IMG/VR virus record: IMGVR_UViG_3300020373_000074
Location: 1-50,138 of that record
Direction: 5' to 3' (one strand)
Length of the DNA: 50,138 bases
Source of the DNA: a virus
Positions 32,422 to 40,566 of the stretch are shown in pieces (position 1 is the first letter of the stretch; every line of letters begins with the position of its first letter). Both the position numbers and the translations under genes were made by a program. The notes below the pieces were generated by a model that did no database searches, was not told the origin of the DNA, and saw only the letters and a list, made by a program, of their open reading frames with translations.

Positions 32422-33440
32422 ATAAGATATTCAATTGCGATATTATGGAAGGCTTTAAACAACTTGACTCCCAGTCAGTTGATTGTGTTATAACTTCCCC
32501 ACCTTATTGGCAATTAAGAAACTATGGATTTGACGGACAATGGGGGTTAGAACCAACATTCGAAGAATACTTAGAAAACTTATGGAAAATGATGGACGAA
32601 ATCAATCGTGTCTTGAAAGATACTGGAACTGTCTGGATTAACCTTGGTGATACTTACTCAACTAAATCCGGTGGATTTGCTCAAGAGGCCTCAAAGAGAA
32701 CTCCAAGTATGACTCAAAAATACTTAGACCATATAGGAACAATCCAACAACCAAGTAATCTACCTACGAAATCACTATTGTTAATTCCACATAGATTTGC
32801 AATAGGGTGTTTTGATAGAGGTTGGACTATACGTAACGATATCATATGGGCAAAAACTTCTGCAATGCCAGAATCCGTATTAGATAGATTCTCTAAAAAA
32901 CACGAATACATTTTCTTTATGACAAAGAAACCAAAAGGATATTACTTTGATTTAGATTCCGTAAGGGAAGAACATATGCAATCCACACTTAAAAGAGAAA
33001 TGCGTGGAAGGAATACTGGTAAATATACTGGTGGCGCTGGTGGACAATCCGAACAAGGATTGATTAAAGAAAGAGAACACAAAGGATATGAGAATATGAA
33101 GGATATATATGAATCCGGAGAAACTACCCTCAATCCTAAAGGAAAGAATCCAGGTGATGTTGCAGATTTCTGGAAGATAGGTACTGCAATGTCTAAGACA
33201 GAACATGTTGCATCATATAACCCAGCATTGATTGATAAACCAATTCTCGCTGGTTGTCCTAGAGGTGGAGTGGTATTAGACCCATTCTCTGGTACAGGTA
33301 CAACATTGGTTCGTGCCTCTCAGTTAGGTAGACAGTATATCGGATTTGAGGCATCAGAACAGTTCTTTAAGATTACTGAGGAATCTGTTAATCAAGAAGA
33401 AGAACGTAAATCACAACCAACAATTGAGGACTTTATATAA
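32418..33440 (+). CDS. DNA methyltransferase (beta-class, SPPY)
   Basis: Second DNA amino-methyltransferase, 340 residues. SPPY (27-30) in TSPPYWQLRNYG is the catalytic motif most often seen in N4-cytosine and some N6-adenine enzymes, and VVLDPFSGTGTTLVRA near 287 is the SAM site. The central block has WINLGDTY and PHRFAIGCFDRGWTIRNDIIWAK, typical of solitary or type II enzymes. It is not closely related to the methyltransferase at 18688. No endonuclease gene is adjacent. It overlaps gp41 by ATGA. Confidence 0.9.
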   Translation: MNKIFNCDIMEGFKQLDSQSVDCVITSPPYWQLRNYGFDGQWGLEPTFEEYLENLWKMMDEINRVLKDTGTVWINLGDTYSTKSGGFAQEASKRTPSMTQKYLDHIGTIQQPSNLPTKSLLLIPHRFAIGCFDRGWTIRNDIIWAKTSAMPESVLDRFSKKHEYIFFMTKKPKGYYFDLDSVREEHMQSTLKREMRGRNTGKYTGGAGGQSEQGLIKEREHKGYENMKDIYESGETTLNPKGKNPGDVADFWKIGTAMSKTEHVASYNPALIDKPILAGCPRGGVVLDPFSGTGTTLVRASQLGRQYIGFEASEQFFKITEESVNQEEERKSQPTIEDFI

Positions 33441-33718
33441 TGTGGAAGAAGATTGAAATCCAGAAAATCACCCCAAGATTTGATTTATCGTGGTACATAA
33501 AATGGTTGTCATCATTCGCACTACTTGTTAGTATGGTAATGACAGCGAACTTTGATATGCACCCATATAATCTTATGTGGGCTGGTGCTGGTACTTTTGG
33601 TTGGTTTATTGTGGGTATGATGTGGAATGACAGAGCACTCATATTCATTAACTCGATTGCAACTGGTATATACGGTTATGCAATTTTAATGTGGGGTCTT
33701 AAACTATACTTTACATAA
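33440..33718 (+). CDS. Small three-helix membrane protein (DUF6552-like)
   Basis: A 92-residue protein with three hydrophobic segments (about 23-37, 44-61, 68-90). SWYIKWLSS, GWFIVGMMWNDRALIFINS matches my memory of the DUF6552 family, found in phages and marine alphaproteobacteria. Start overlaps the methyltransferase stop by one base (TAATG). Function unknown. Confidence 0.65.
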   Translation: MWKKIEIQKITPRFDLSWYIKWLSSFALLVSMVMTANFDMHPYNLMWAGAGTFGWFIVGMMWNDRALIFINSIATGIYGYAILMWGLKLYFT

Positions 33719-33726
33719 ATAAGTAT

Positions 33727-33828
33727 ATGAAAAGGGAAGAAAAAGAACCTAAATTGAAACCAGTGAAAACGAAGAAGAAGAAGAAAACCGAACCAAGGCC
33801 GCTATGGCACAAGGATTGGGCGAAGTGA
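33727..33828 (+). CDS. Very small Lys-rich peptide
   Basis: A 33-residue ORF beginning MKREEKEPKLKPVKTKKKKK and ending PLWHKDWAK. Its stop overlaps the next ORF start in GTGA, the junction used elsewhere in this genome. The basic composition is unusual for random AT-rich sequence. Evidence is limited to these points. Confidence 0.45.
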   Translation: MKREEKEPKLKPVKTKKKKKTEPRPLWHKDWAK

Positions 33829-33974
33829 ATGATGAAGATATTAAGGAATTTATCGAGTACTTTAAAGATGAATTACCAGACCCCGACCACCACCCTTTAA
33901 AGGTGATATGGTTGATGAAATGGTACCAATCGATTGTAATGAGGAATAGAAATGATAATAACAATAGACACTAA
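33825..33974 (+). CDS. Small conserved-looking phage protein
   Basis: A 49-residue ORF with GTG start in a GTGA overlap. DIKEFIEYFKDELPDPDHH, followed by PLKVIWLMKWYQS, resembles small proteins of marine T4-like phages that share the pattern xFxxxFxxxLPNPxHHPxxF. The C-terminal Asn/Arg tail overlaps the next ORF. Function unknown. Confidence 0.55.
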   Translation: MNDEDIKEFIEYFKDELPDPDHHPLKVIWLMKWYQSIVMRNRNDNNNRH

Positions 33975-34122
33975 AGAGTTACTACCTACATTGTTTGCAA
34001 TCTTGATATTTCCATTTATAATCGGTGGTCTGATAATATTTTATATATGTATAGGAGTTGTATGGTTAGTAATGGAAGTGAAAGACCTTTTGTTTCGTGG
34101 TCATTTGTCGAAAGAGATTTAG
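33952..34122 (+). CDS. Small single-helix membrane protein
   Basis: A 56-residue ORF with a long hydrophobic stretch (about 12-41: TLFAILIFPFIIGGLIIF and onward) and a short basic tail. It overlaps the preceding ORF by 23 bases and the next gene by 61 bases in different frames, so either its C-terminus or the next start may be wrong. No family recognised. Confidence 0.5.
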   Translation: MIITIDTKELLPTLFAILIFPFIIGGLIIFYICIGVVWLVMEVKDLLFRGHLSKEI

Positions 34123-34379
34123 ACCAAGACCAATGGTATATCCGACTTGACGGTGGGAAGTATAGCGGTGTGGTATTCAATTACACATCAATCAAATTGT
34201 TACCAGAAGATGAATCAATGTCTTTTGACTATGATGTCAAAGATTGGCTTGAGGAAGACCCACACGGAACACCAGAATTCAATAAAGTGGTAGGTAACAT
34301 ATTAAAACACGTCTTAGATGATGCAATGGACAAACAGGATTTTGTACTAGGTGAAAGAGATATTAACGATTCTAAGTGA
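34062..34379 (+). CDS. Conserved phage hypothetical
   Basis: A 105-residue protein. FVSWSFVERDLDQDQWYIRLDGGKY and DYDVKDWLEEDPHG suggest a small alpha/beta domain. The ATG at 34062 has AGGAG just upstream and is preferred to the ATG at 34047. It overlaps the MazG-like gene by 29 bases. I have a faint recollection of relatives in marine myoviruses but no function. Confidence 0.65.
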   Translation: MVSNGSERPFVSWSFVERDLDQDQWYIRLDGGKYSGVVFNYTSIKLLPEDESMSFDYDVKDWLEEDPHGTPEFNKVVGNILKHVLDDAMDKQDFVLGERDINDSK

Positions 34380-34617
34380 AGAATGTGCTGAAGTAATTCA
34401 ATGTTCTGCTAAACTGCAACGGTTTGGTGTGAATGATGAAAGAAATCAGAAGAAATTAGAATCTGAAGTAGGTGATGTCATGGCGATGATACTCATTCTA
34501 CATTACTACGGCGTAGTTTCTGATGTCGGTATCAAGAAACAAATCAAACGCAAACTACGAAAACTCAAGAGATTTTCCGAAATTGAGTGCATTGATGAGG
34601 TTCTGAAAGAATTATAA
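34351..34617 (+). CDS. mazG: MazG-like nucleotide pyrophosphohydrolase
   Basis: All-alpha NTP pyrophosphatase of 88 residues. The metal-binding motifs are SEECAEVIQ (ExxE) and ESEVGDVMA (ExxD), separated as in MazG. MazG-type enzymes hydrolyse (d)NTPs or, as proposed in cyanophages, lower ppGpp; purified cyanophage enzymes prefer deoxynucleotides. GTG start within the previous gene. It ends just before a late promoter, so it belongs to the upstream transcription unit. Confidence 0.8.
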   Translation: MKEILTILSEECAEVIQCSAKLQRFGVNDERNQKKLESEVGDVMAMILILHYYGVVSDVGIKKQIKRKLRKLKRFSEIECIDEVLKEL

Positions 34618-34618
34618 T

Positions 34619-34626
34619 TATAAATA
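34619..34626 (+). promoter_or_regulatory. T4-type late promoter box
   Basis: TATAAATA lies one base after the MazG-like stop and 30 nt before the ATG at 34657. It heads a unit of late-type genes to about 41564. Confidence 0.7.
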
Positions 34627-34656
34627 CTATTAGTCTTATAATACTTTTAATTCTTT

Positions 34657-35952
34657 ATGCACCAATTTAAATCATATTTAACAGATTCAACACCCTTTAA
34701 ACTGACTCCGGAACTGCGTAAAGAACTGGAAGATATTGCTTCGTCCCTACCAGATGACAAGTTTAAGAAGGAGTATGGCGATGAGTGGAAGTCCGTGAAA
34801 ATGGGTACTGCTATGAACATGCTTAAGAAAAAACACGGTTATAGTGAGTCGGTAGAATACCTAGAAGAAAAACTACTAATGATTAACAATGGTGCTCAAT
34901 ATGGGCAAATAGTATTCCTTGCTGGTGGTGCAGGTTCAGGTAAAGGTTTTGCAATTGATAACTTTATGGAAGGACAGAAATTCAAAGTTATTGATGTGGA
35001 CGAATGGAAAAAGAAGTTTTTAAAGTTAGCAAACGTTACTAATAAATACAAAGAGTTAAAAGGACTCAAGTTATCGAAACCAGCAGACGTTGAGAAGTTA
35101 CACGACTTCGTTAAGAAGATGAAGATTAAGGATAAAGTCCTTAATAATATGATACTTCAAATGAAGAATAAAGAAACTTTACCCAATATAATGTTTGATA
35201 TGACATTTAATGATATAAAGAAAGCGAAAAAATTAATGCCAGACTTACTGAAAGCAGGGTATAATCCTGCTAATATACATTTAGTTTGGATATTGCAAGA
35301 GTACAGAATAGCATTAAAACAGAATAAAGACCCAGAGAGGGATAGGGTAGTGCCAAAGAATATTATGTTTCATACACACGAAGGAGCAGGTAAAACTATA
35401 TATGAACTGCTCGCAAAGAAATCTAAACCAATTGCATTGAATGGTTCGATATCTGTGATACTGAATAACCCAAAGAATACGATATACTTTGAACCAACTG
35501 GTAATGAATCGAACCCTAAGAAGAAAGTGATAAAAGACTTTAAATATTTAACTTTGAAAAAACGTGGTCAACGAATGTTCAGAGACCAAATCGTAATGAA
35601 AGAGTTATTCTTTTGGATTAAGGCAAGTATTCCAAAAGGTGAGTTCTCAAAGTTTATGCAAGCCAAAGTGGATAATCCGGAACTAGATGAAAGCTTTAAA
35701 CAATTTCATAAGGAGGAACAAGCTTTGAGATTTATAGACTTATTACCGAAAAAGGTTAAACACGCAATAAGAAGAATTGCACATAAAGACAAGTATAAGG
35801 CCGCTTTACATATGTATCATGGATTGAAGAAAGACCCAGATGCGAAAAAAAGATTGACTGATAAGAAGATGAAAGAGATAGCGGCTGACCATTTCAAATT
35901 AAAACATAAAGAATTTGAGGCGATATTAAACAGAAAAACGAGGTATCAATAA
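34657..35952 (+). CDS. P-loop kinase-like (zeta-toxin-like) protein
   Basis: A 431-residue protein with a Walker A GGAGSGKG (90-97) in QIVFLAGGAGSGKGFAIDNF, followed by FKVIDVDEWKKKF, where the DVDE could be the acceptor-binding region, and NIMFDMTFND as Walker B. This is the layout of zeta-toxin/AAA_33-type kinases. The N-terminal 80 residues carry HQFKSYLTD, a short motif that other late genes of marine phages share near their start. The C-terminal 130 residues are Lys-rich and helical. Related phage genes are annotated only as kinases. Substrate unknown. Confidence 0.65.
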   Translation: MHQFKSYLTDSTPFKLTPELRKELEDIASSLPDDKFKKEYGDEWKSVKMGTAMNMLKKKHGYSESVEYLEEKLLMINNGAQYGQIVFLAGGAGSGKGFAIDNFMEGQKFKVIDVDEWKKKFLKLANVTNKYKELKGLKLSKPADVEKLHDFVKKMKIKDKVLNNMILQMKNKETLPNIMFDMTFNDIKKAKKLMPDLLKAGYNPANIHLVWILQEYRIALKQNKDPERDRVVPKNIMFHTHEGAGKTIYELLAKKSKPIALNGSISVILNNPKNTIYFEPTGNESNPKKKVIKDFKYLTLKKRGQRMFRDQIVMKELFFWIKASIPKGEFSKFMQAKVDNPELDESFKQFHKEEQALRFIDLLPKKVKHAIRRIAHKDKYKAALHMYHGLKKDPDAKKRLTDKKMKEIAADHFKLKHKEFEAILNRKTRYQ

Positions 35953-36293
35953 TGTCTGAACCACAATTAGATTTAAGAGAGACAGCAGGTGTAAGATTAG
36001 ATGTAAAGACCTTAGTGGGTATTATCGCAATGATATTATCTATCGCTGGTGTTTACTTTTCTCTACAAGGACAGATAGCACAATTACAATTAGACGTTAT
36101 CCGTTTGCAAGACCAACAAGCAATGAATACAGAGTTTAGAATCAAATGGCCCAGAGGTGAACTTGGTGCTTTACCAGATGATGCTGTACAAGATATAAAT
36201 ATTGAATATCTAAAGGAATCAGTAGATGATTTAATTGACGAACTGGACGAAGTTTCTAAGGAGATTGAAGACCATATAAGGGAGAGAGAATGA
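35952..36293 (+). CDS. Membrane-anchored coiled-coil protein
   Basis: A 113-residue protein with one membrane helix (about 20-41, LVGIIAMILSIAGVYFSLQ) followed by a heptad region (QIAQLQLDVIRLQDQQ) and a second acidic coiled coil at the end (ESVDDLIDELDEVSKEIED). One-base overlap with the kinase-like gene and ATGA overlap with the next. Similar anchored coiled coils can be spanins or tail accessory proteins; neither is shown here. Confidence 0.65.
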   Translation: MSEPQLDLRETAGVRLDVKTLVGIIAMILSIAGVYFSLQGQIAQLQLDVIRLQDQQAMNTEFRIKWPRGELGALPDDAVQDINIEYLKESVDDLIDELDEVSKEIEDHIRERE

Positions 36294-37378
36294 AAAAATT
36301 TAGAAGTTTCTTAACAGAGAAAAGAGCGGATACCACACAGAACGCTTCTGTTACGGAATTGTTTCCAGCACTTGCATTTAATCATAAGTTCCACCCAACT
36401 AGTGTAGAGGACTTTAAGAAGTTCTTATATAAAACTAATCTCAAAGGTGTGAATGCTAAAAAATCATTCCAAGTAAAGGACGCTAGTTCAGCTGCTCTGG
36501 TTATAGAGAGGTTGCCTCTTATGAAGGAAACATTTTCTAAGACCAAAATAGAAAATGCAATAGGTATCACAAACTACTTGTATGACTTACACGACGAAAA
36601 ACCTATATCTAAGGTTGTGTGGGGTTATCGTGCAAAACCAAAAGGTATTCCAAAGAGTCACGCTGGTGATATATTTGTACTGTTCACAGATAAGTCTTGG
36701 TTGGGAATCTCTTTGAAAGCAGGTGCAAAGAAATCCAGAGAACCACTTTACAATACGTATGTAGGAACACAATACGATAAGAGAGGTTGGAGTAAAGATA
36801 AGTTAGCGAAAGCACTTTGGACACAAGTATACAAGAAGATTCCGGGAGTTACTACTGTCGGTGAAGATGGTATCAAACCTACTGCGAAAGAGTTCTATAA
36901 AAATACGAAACAAAGAAAGAAAATTGTCGGACACTATGTCGATATGTTCGAAGCTGACCAATCAGCTGCTGATGAACTATATCACAAACAAGTTAAGGTA
37001 TGTATCACTCAATTGTGTAAAGAAGTCAACAAAATGTCTAATGCAGATTTTATAGATTGGTTAGGTTCGGATTTCAATCTAGAGAAGAAAGGTGAGAAAG
37101 TACCTTTGATTCTAGTGAAGGCTGTCGGTAAGACTGCAGACAGAAAAGGTGATGACCTTGCACCAGTATACAAAACAATTACAGGTCATATCGCATATAG
37201 AAATAAGAAGTCAGTCCAAGAATGGTTGATTGATGTTTTCTTACCAGAAGGTAAACTCACCCTTACAATGGTTTGTCGTAGTGATTCCGGAGTTCGTAGA
37301 GAGAAGGGAACTAGTGGTCAGGGTAGATTAGGACAGTTCTTACAATTAAAAGTATTATATACAGGAGTAAAAAAATAA
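36290..37378 (+). CDS. Conserved late-type protein, possible nuclease-like core
   Basis: A 362-residue protein starting MKKFRSFLTEKRA, a start shared with other genes in this late block (FKSYLTD, FKNYIFEA, FKQHYLEA). The segment SHAGDIFVLFTDKSWLGISLKAGAKK has the Asp...(hydrophobic)...S-L-K spacing of PD-(D/E)XK nucleases, which is suggestive only. The last third ends LQLKVLYTGVKK with strand-like stretches. Function unknown. Confidence 0.6.
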   Translation: MKKFRSFLTEKRADTTQNASVTELFPALAFNHKFHPTSVEDFKKFLYKTNLKGVNAKKSFQVKDASSAALVIERLPLMKETFSKTKIENAIGITNYLYDLHDEKPISKVVWGYRAKPKGIPKSHAGDIFVLFTDKSWLGISLKAGAKKSREPLYNTYVGTQYDKRGWSKDKLAKALWTQVYKKIPGVTTVGEDGIKPTAKEFYKNTKQRKKIVGHYVDMFEADQSAADELYHKQVKVCITQLCKEVNKMSNADFIDWLGSDFNLEKKGEKVPLILVKAVGKTADRKGDDLAPVYKTITGHIAYRNKKSVQEWLIDVFLPEGKLTLTMVCRSDSGVRREKGTSGQGRLGQFLQLKVLYTGVKK

Positions 37379-37479
37379 TGTTTACAACAATAGCATTTAT
37401 AGTAGGATTCGTTTTGGGTTGGTTTATTAACGATAAAATTGATGCAGTAAAGGATTCGAAGTTGAACCCATGGCGTTAG
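37378..37479 (+). CDS. Very small membrane protein
   Basis: A 33-residue ORF: MFTTIAFIVGFVLGWFINDK, then a short charged tail ending LNPWR. It overlaps the previous stop by one base and the next gene by ten. This short one-helix pattern (AFxVGFxxGWxxN) is common in marine T4-like phages. Function unknown. Confidence 0.6.
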   Translation: MFTTIAFIVGFVLGWFINDKIDAVKDSKLNPWR

Positions 37480-38693
37480 ATTTTAAAAACTACATATTCG
37501 AAGCAAAGAACACCCATATGACTCATGTCGAGGATATGGTTATAGACGGTGGTGTTGCTGGTACTCGTGCGGCCATTAATGCGTTGCGTGATTTACGCAA
37601 TATGCTAGCGGGGAGTACAAATGACACAAAACAAGTTACGGTCAAATGGGACGGAGCGCCGGCAGTATTCGCTGGTATCGACCCCAATGATGACGAGTTC
37701 TTTGTCGCTAAGAAAGGTATTTTCAATAAGAACCCTAAAGTATATAAGTCTCATAGTGAGATTGACGCTGACACCTCTGGAGATTTATCTGATAAACTCA
37801 AGGTTGCGTATACTGAATTAAAAAAGGTTGTTAAGAGTGGAGTATACCAAGGTGACATTATGTTCATCAAGAAAGACCTCAAAACAGAAAAGATTGACGG
37901 ACTGAAATATATTACATTTCACCCGAACACCATAGTCTATGCAGTACCAACAGACCAAGCAAAAGATATAAAGAAATCAAAAATTGGTGTGGTATGGCAT
38001 ACAAAATACACGGGAAGTACATTTGATACAATGTCTGCTTCCTTTAGTGTAAAGGATTCCGACTTCAAAGCAACCAAATCGGTGTGGCAGAAGACGGCAA
38101 ATTTACCAGACATATCAGGTCTGGCAACATTAAACAAAAAGGAAACAGATGAAATTACTAAACACATTTCAATGGCGGGAAAACTCTTTCAAAAAATCAA
38201 AGCTTCTACGCTTAAAGACGTATCTACAAATACAGATATTAACCTATTTATCAATACCTTTCGCAATGCGAAGGTTAGAGAGCAAAGTGAAATCACAAAC
38301 ACGACGAAACATACCCAAGACCTAATCAATTGGATACATAAGAGATATGATAAAGAAATCAAGAAACTTAAGTCGGATAAGGGTAAGGCCAGGAAGAACG
38401 CCGCCAAGATAGCCGCACTTGATTGGTTCAATGCATCTAATAAAAAGAACCTAAAACTGATGTTTGATATGCAAAATGAACTAGTATCTGCAAAATCTAA
38501 ACTGTTAACGCACTTGGATACCATGGATAGTATAAATACATTTGTAAAGACTAAAAACGGTTTTAAGGTTACTGGTGCAGAAGGATATGTTGCAATCGAC
38601 CATTTAACTAATGGTGCAGTAAAGATTGTAGATAGAATGGAATTTAGTCATAACAACTTTAGCAAAAACATAATCAAAGGGTGGGACAAATAA
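37470..38693 (+). CDS. Ligase-like covalent nucleotidyltransferase (conserved phage protein)
   Basis: A 407-residue protein in which I can read the motif series of DNA/RNA ligases: motif I K-x-D-G as VKWDG (K59-G62), a motif III-like segment GVYQGDIMF (124-132), motif IV EGYVAID from 371, and a motif V K at 385 in GAVKIV. FFVAKKG (77-83) may be the intervening strand. A helical insert (about 225-340) separates III and IV. Marine phages carry this as an uncharacterised family (I recall DUF6267). No other ligase gene is in the window. Ligase or other nucleotidyl transfer is inferred from motifs alone. Confidence 0.65.
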   Translation: MALDFKNYIFEAKNTHMTHVEDMVIDGGVAGTRAAINALRDLRNMLAGSTNDTKQVTVKWDGAPAVFAGIDPNDDEFFVAKKGIFNKNPKVYKSHSEIDADTSGDLSDKLKVAYTELKKVVKSGVYQGDIMFIKKDLKTEKIDGLKYITFHPNTIVYAVPTDQAKDIKKSKIGVVWHTKYTGSTFDTMSASFSVKDSDFKATKSVWQKTANLPDISGLATLNKKETDEITKHISMAGKLFQKIKASTLKDVSTNTDINLFINTFRNAKVREQSEITNTTKHTQDLINWIHKRYDKEIKKLKSDKGKARKNAAKIAALDWFNASNKKNLKLMFDMQNELVSAKSKLLTHLDTMDSINTFVKTKNGFKVTGAEGYVAIDHLTNGAVKIVDRMEFSHNNFSKNIIKGWDK

Positions 38694-39466
38694 TGCCAGG
38701 TAAATTAAAATACGATACTTATCATAAAGAATTCACAGGTGCAATACAACACGCATATGCAGTTGTAAAGAAACAGGGGTATAAGATTGATAAAGATTCT
38801 CAATGGAATGACGTTACTACTGGCCCTAAGAAACCCGGAAAAGGTAAGACAAATGAATATCACTTGAAGTTGAAAGGGTCGAAAAAAGCACTTCATATTC
38901 AAGTATATAATACTGGCCCAAAATACGAACTAAACATGTACATAGAGGAGACTGACATGACAGAGATAGACGAAATGCTTACATTGTTGGAAACTATCGA
39001 CGAGGAGTATTGTGGTTGTAAAGACCATAAGAATCACGAAGATTGCAACGAAGATAACTGTGAGTGTATGCAACCAGAGTTCACCGAAACTGAACTCGAC
39101 GAGATTAAGAACGCTGATACTATAGATGAGGTATCAATGCAGACTCGTAAGAAAATGAAGATGGCAATGAAACGTAATGCGAAGAAGATTCAAAAGAAAC
39201 GTAAACGTGCCATGAAACGAGTAGGAATGACCAAAGACCAAGCGAAGAAAGCTGCAATGGCAGCCGCAAGAAAAGTAATCGCATCTAAATTGGTTAAAGG
39301 TAAAACCAAAGCACAAATGAGTAATGCTGAAAAGGGCAATCTTGAAAAGAGAATGTCAAACCCTAAACTGAAGAAGAAGATGGCAATGTTGTCAAAGAAA
39401 CTTCTCAAGAAGGTTAAAGCGGCCCACAAGGCAAAAGCAATGGCAATGAAGCAGAAAAAGAAATAA
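38693..39466 (+). CDS. Two-part protein with Cys/His cluster and very basic tail
   Basis: A 257-residue protein. Residues 1-88 form a compact alpha/beta-looking domain (YHLKLKGSKKALHIQVYNTG). A Cys/His-rich loop follows at about 105-125 (CGCKDHKNHEDC, then CECMQ), a possible metal site. From about 150 to the end it is extremely Lys/Ala/Met/Arg-rich, as in histone H1-like or prohead-core proteins. One-base overlap start at 38693; an ATG at 38681 lies inside the previous gene. DNA packaging, internal head or nucleoid binding are all possible; none is shown. Confidence 0.65.
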   Translation: MPGKLKYDTYHKEFTGAIQHAYAVVKKQGYKIDKDSQWNDVTTGPKKPGKGKTNEYHLKLKGSKKALHIQVYNTGPKYELNMYIEETDMTEIDEMLTLLETIDEEYCGCKDHKNHEDCNEDNCECMQPEFTETELDEIKNADTIDEVSMQTRKKMKMAMKRNAKKIQKKRKRAMKRVGMTKDQAKKAAMAAARKVIASKLVKGKTKAQMSNAEKGNLEKRMSNPKLKKKMAMLSKKLLKKVKAAHKAKAMAMKQKKK

Positions 39467-40290
39467 TGATTAATACATTTAAACAACATTATTTAGAAGC
39501 AGTTTCTACTGAGGAGATTGTCGTATCGTTTGGTAGATTCAATCCACCAACAAACGGTCACGAAAAACTTCTTGCGAAGGTTTCTAAGATTTCCGGGGGA
39601 ATGCCTTATAGGATTTACGCATCACAAACTAATGACGCCAAAAAGAATCCTCTATCTTACAAGGCCAAGATTAAGTTTATGCGTAAGATGTTCCCTAAAC
39701 ATGCAAGGTCTATAATTGCAGACAAGAAAATCAAAACATTGTTTAATGTATTATCTAAGGTTCAAGACGACGGATTCAAGAAATGTTCTGTCGTAGTTGG
39801 TTCAGATAGAGTCCAAGAGTTTGATAAAATACTTAACAAGTACAATGGTGTTAAGGGTAAACACGGATTCTATGACTTTGAAGGTGGTGTAAAAATAGTA
39901 AGTGCAGGCGAGAGAGACCCCGATTCAGATGATGTATCTGGAATGTCTGCAAGTAAACTAAGGTTGGCTGCAAAGGAAAACGACCTCATTACATTCACTA
40001 AAGGTATGCCGAAGGGTTTCAAAGATGCAAAGGGTTTAATGAACGCTGTTCGTGACGGTATGGGTTTGAAAGAATCCGACGAATACAAACAGAATTGTAA
40101 GTTAAAAAGAAAGTCCTATATAAGAGAGAAGTATGTAAATGGTAAACTATTTAATATTGGTGATAAAGTTATTATTACTAAGACTAGGGAAGATGCTATT
40201 GTACAAGGACTAAATGCTAATCATATAAGTGTATTAGTAAATGATGAAATGAAAAACGTCTGGATATCAGACATTGTTAGGAGTAAATAA
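39466..40290 (+). CDS. NMNAT/cytidylyltransferase-like nucleotidyltransferase
   Basis: HIGH-type nucleotidyltransferase of 274 residues. SFGRFNPPTNGHEKLL (21-36) contains the (H/T)xGH motif, and GMSASKLR near 163 matches the ISGTxVR-like C-terminal motif. CSVVVGSDRVQEF is the conserved nucleotide-binding strand. Such enzymes make NAD or activate small molecules by adenylyl or cytidylyl transfer. The extra C-terminal 70 residues look like a small KOW-like or SH3-like domain (FNIGDKVIITKTREDAIVQG). It sits in the late-type block, as in other marine T4-like phages. Confidence 0.8.
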   Translation: MINTFKQHYLEAVSTEEIVVSFGRFNPPTNGHEKLLAKVSKISGGMPYRIYASQTNDAKKNPLSYKAKIKFMRKMFPKHARSIIADKKIKTLFNVLSKVQDDGFKKCSVVVGSDRVQEFDKILNKYNGVKGKHGFYDFEGGVKIVSAGERDPDSDDVSGMSASKLRLAAKENDLITFTKGMPKGFKDAKGLMNAVRDGMGLKESDEYKQNCKLKRKSYIREKYVNGKLFNIGDKVIITKTREDAIVQGLNANHISVLVNDEMKNVWISDIVRSK

Positions 40291-40562
40291 TGAAATATAA
40301 AAAGAAAGGTGCTTATAGTAAAGCAATTGCAAAACCAAATGGTCTATTCGCAGCCAATGGTGTTCTATTAGTAAGAGGTCAATTCTCACAGACAGACATT
40401 GATGAATTTAATGGAAATAAGAAGGATGAGAAATTCTCATTTTCCAATAGGTCATCAAAAGATGATTTGGAAGAATATGGTCGTACTGTTGGTATAGAAT
40501 TAGACAAGCGTAAGTCTAAAAAGAGCTTACTAAAACAATTGAGGGATTGGACTAAAAAATAA
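40290..40562 (+). CDS. Small basic hypothetical protein
   Basis: A 90-residue protein: MKYKKKGAYSKAIAKPNGLF, then FSQTDIDEFNGNKKDEKF and a Lys-rich end. The C-terminal SSKDDLEEYGRTVGIELDKRKSKK segment resembles a short LEM/HeH or SAP-like helix-turn-helix seen in phage proteins. Overlaps the previous stop by one base. Function unknown. Confidence 0.6.
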   Translation: MKYKKKGAYSKAIAKPNGLFAANGVLLVRGQFSQTDIDEFNGNKKDEKFSFSNRSSKDDLEEYGRTVGIELDKRKSKKSLLKQLRDWTKK

Positions 40563-40566
40563 AATT

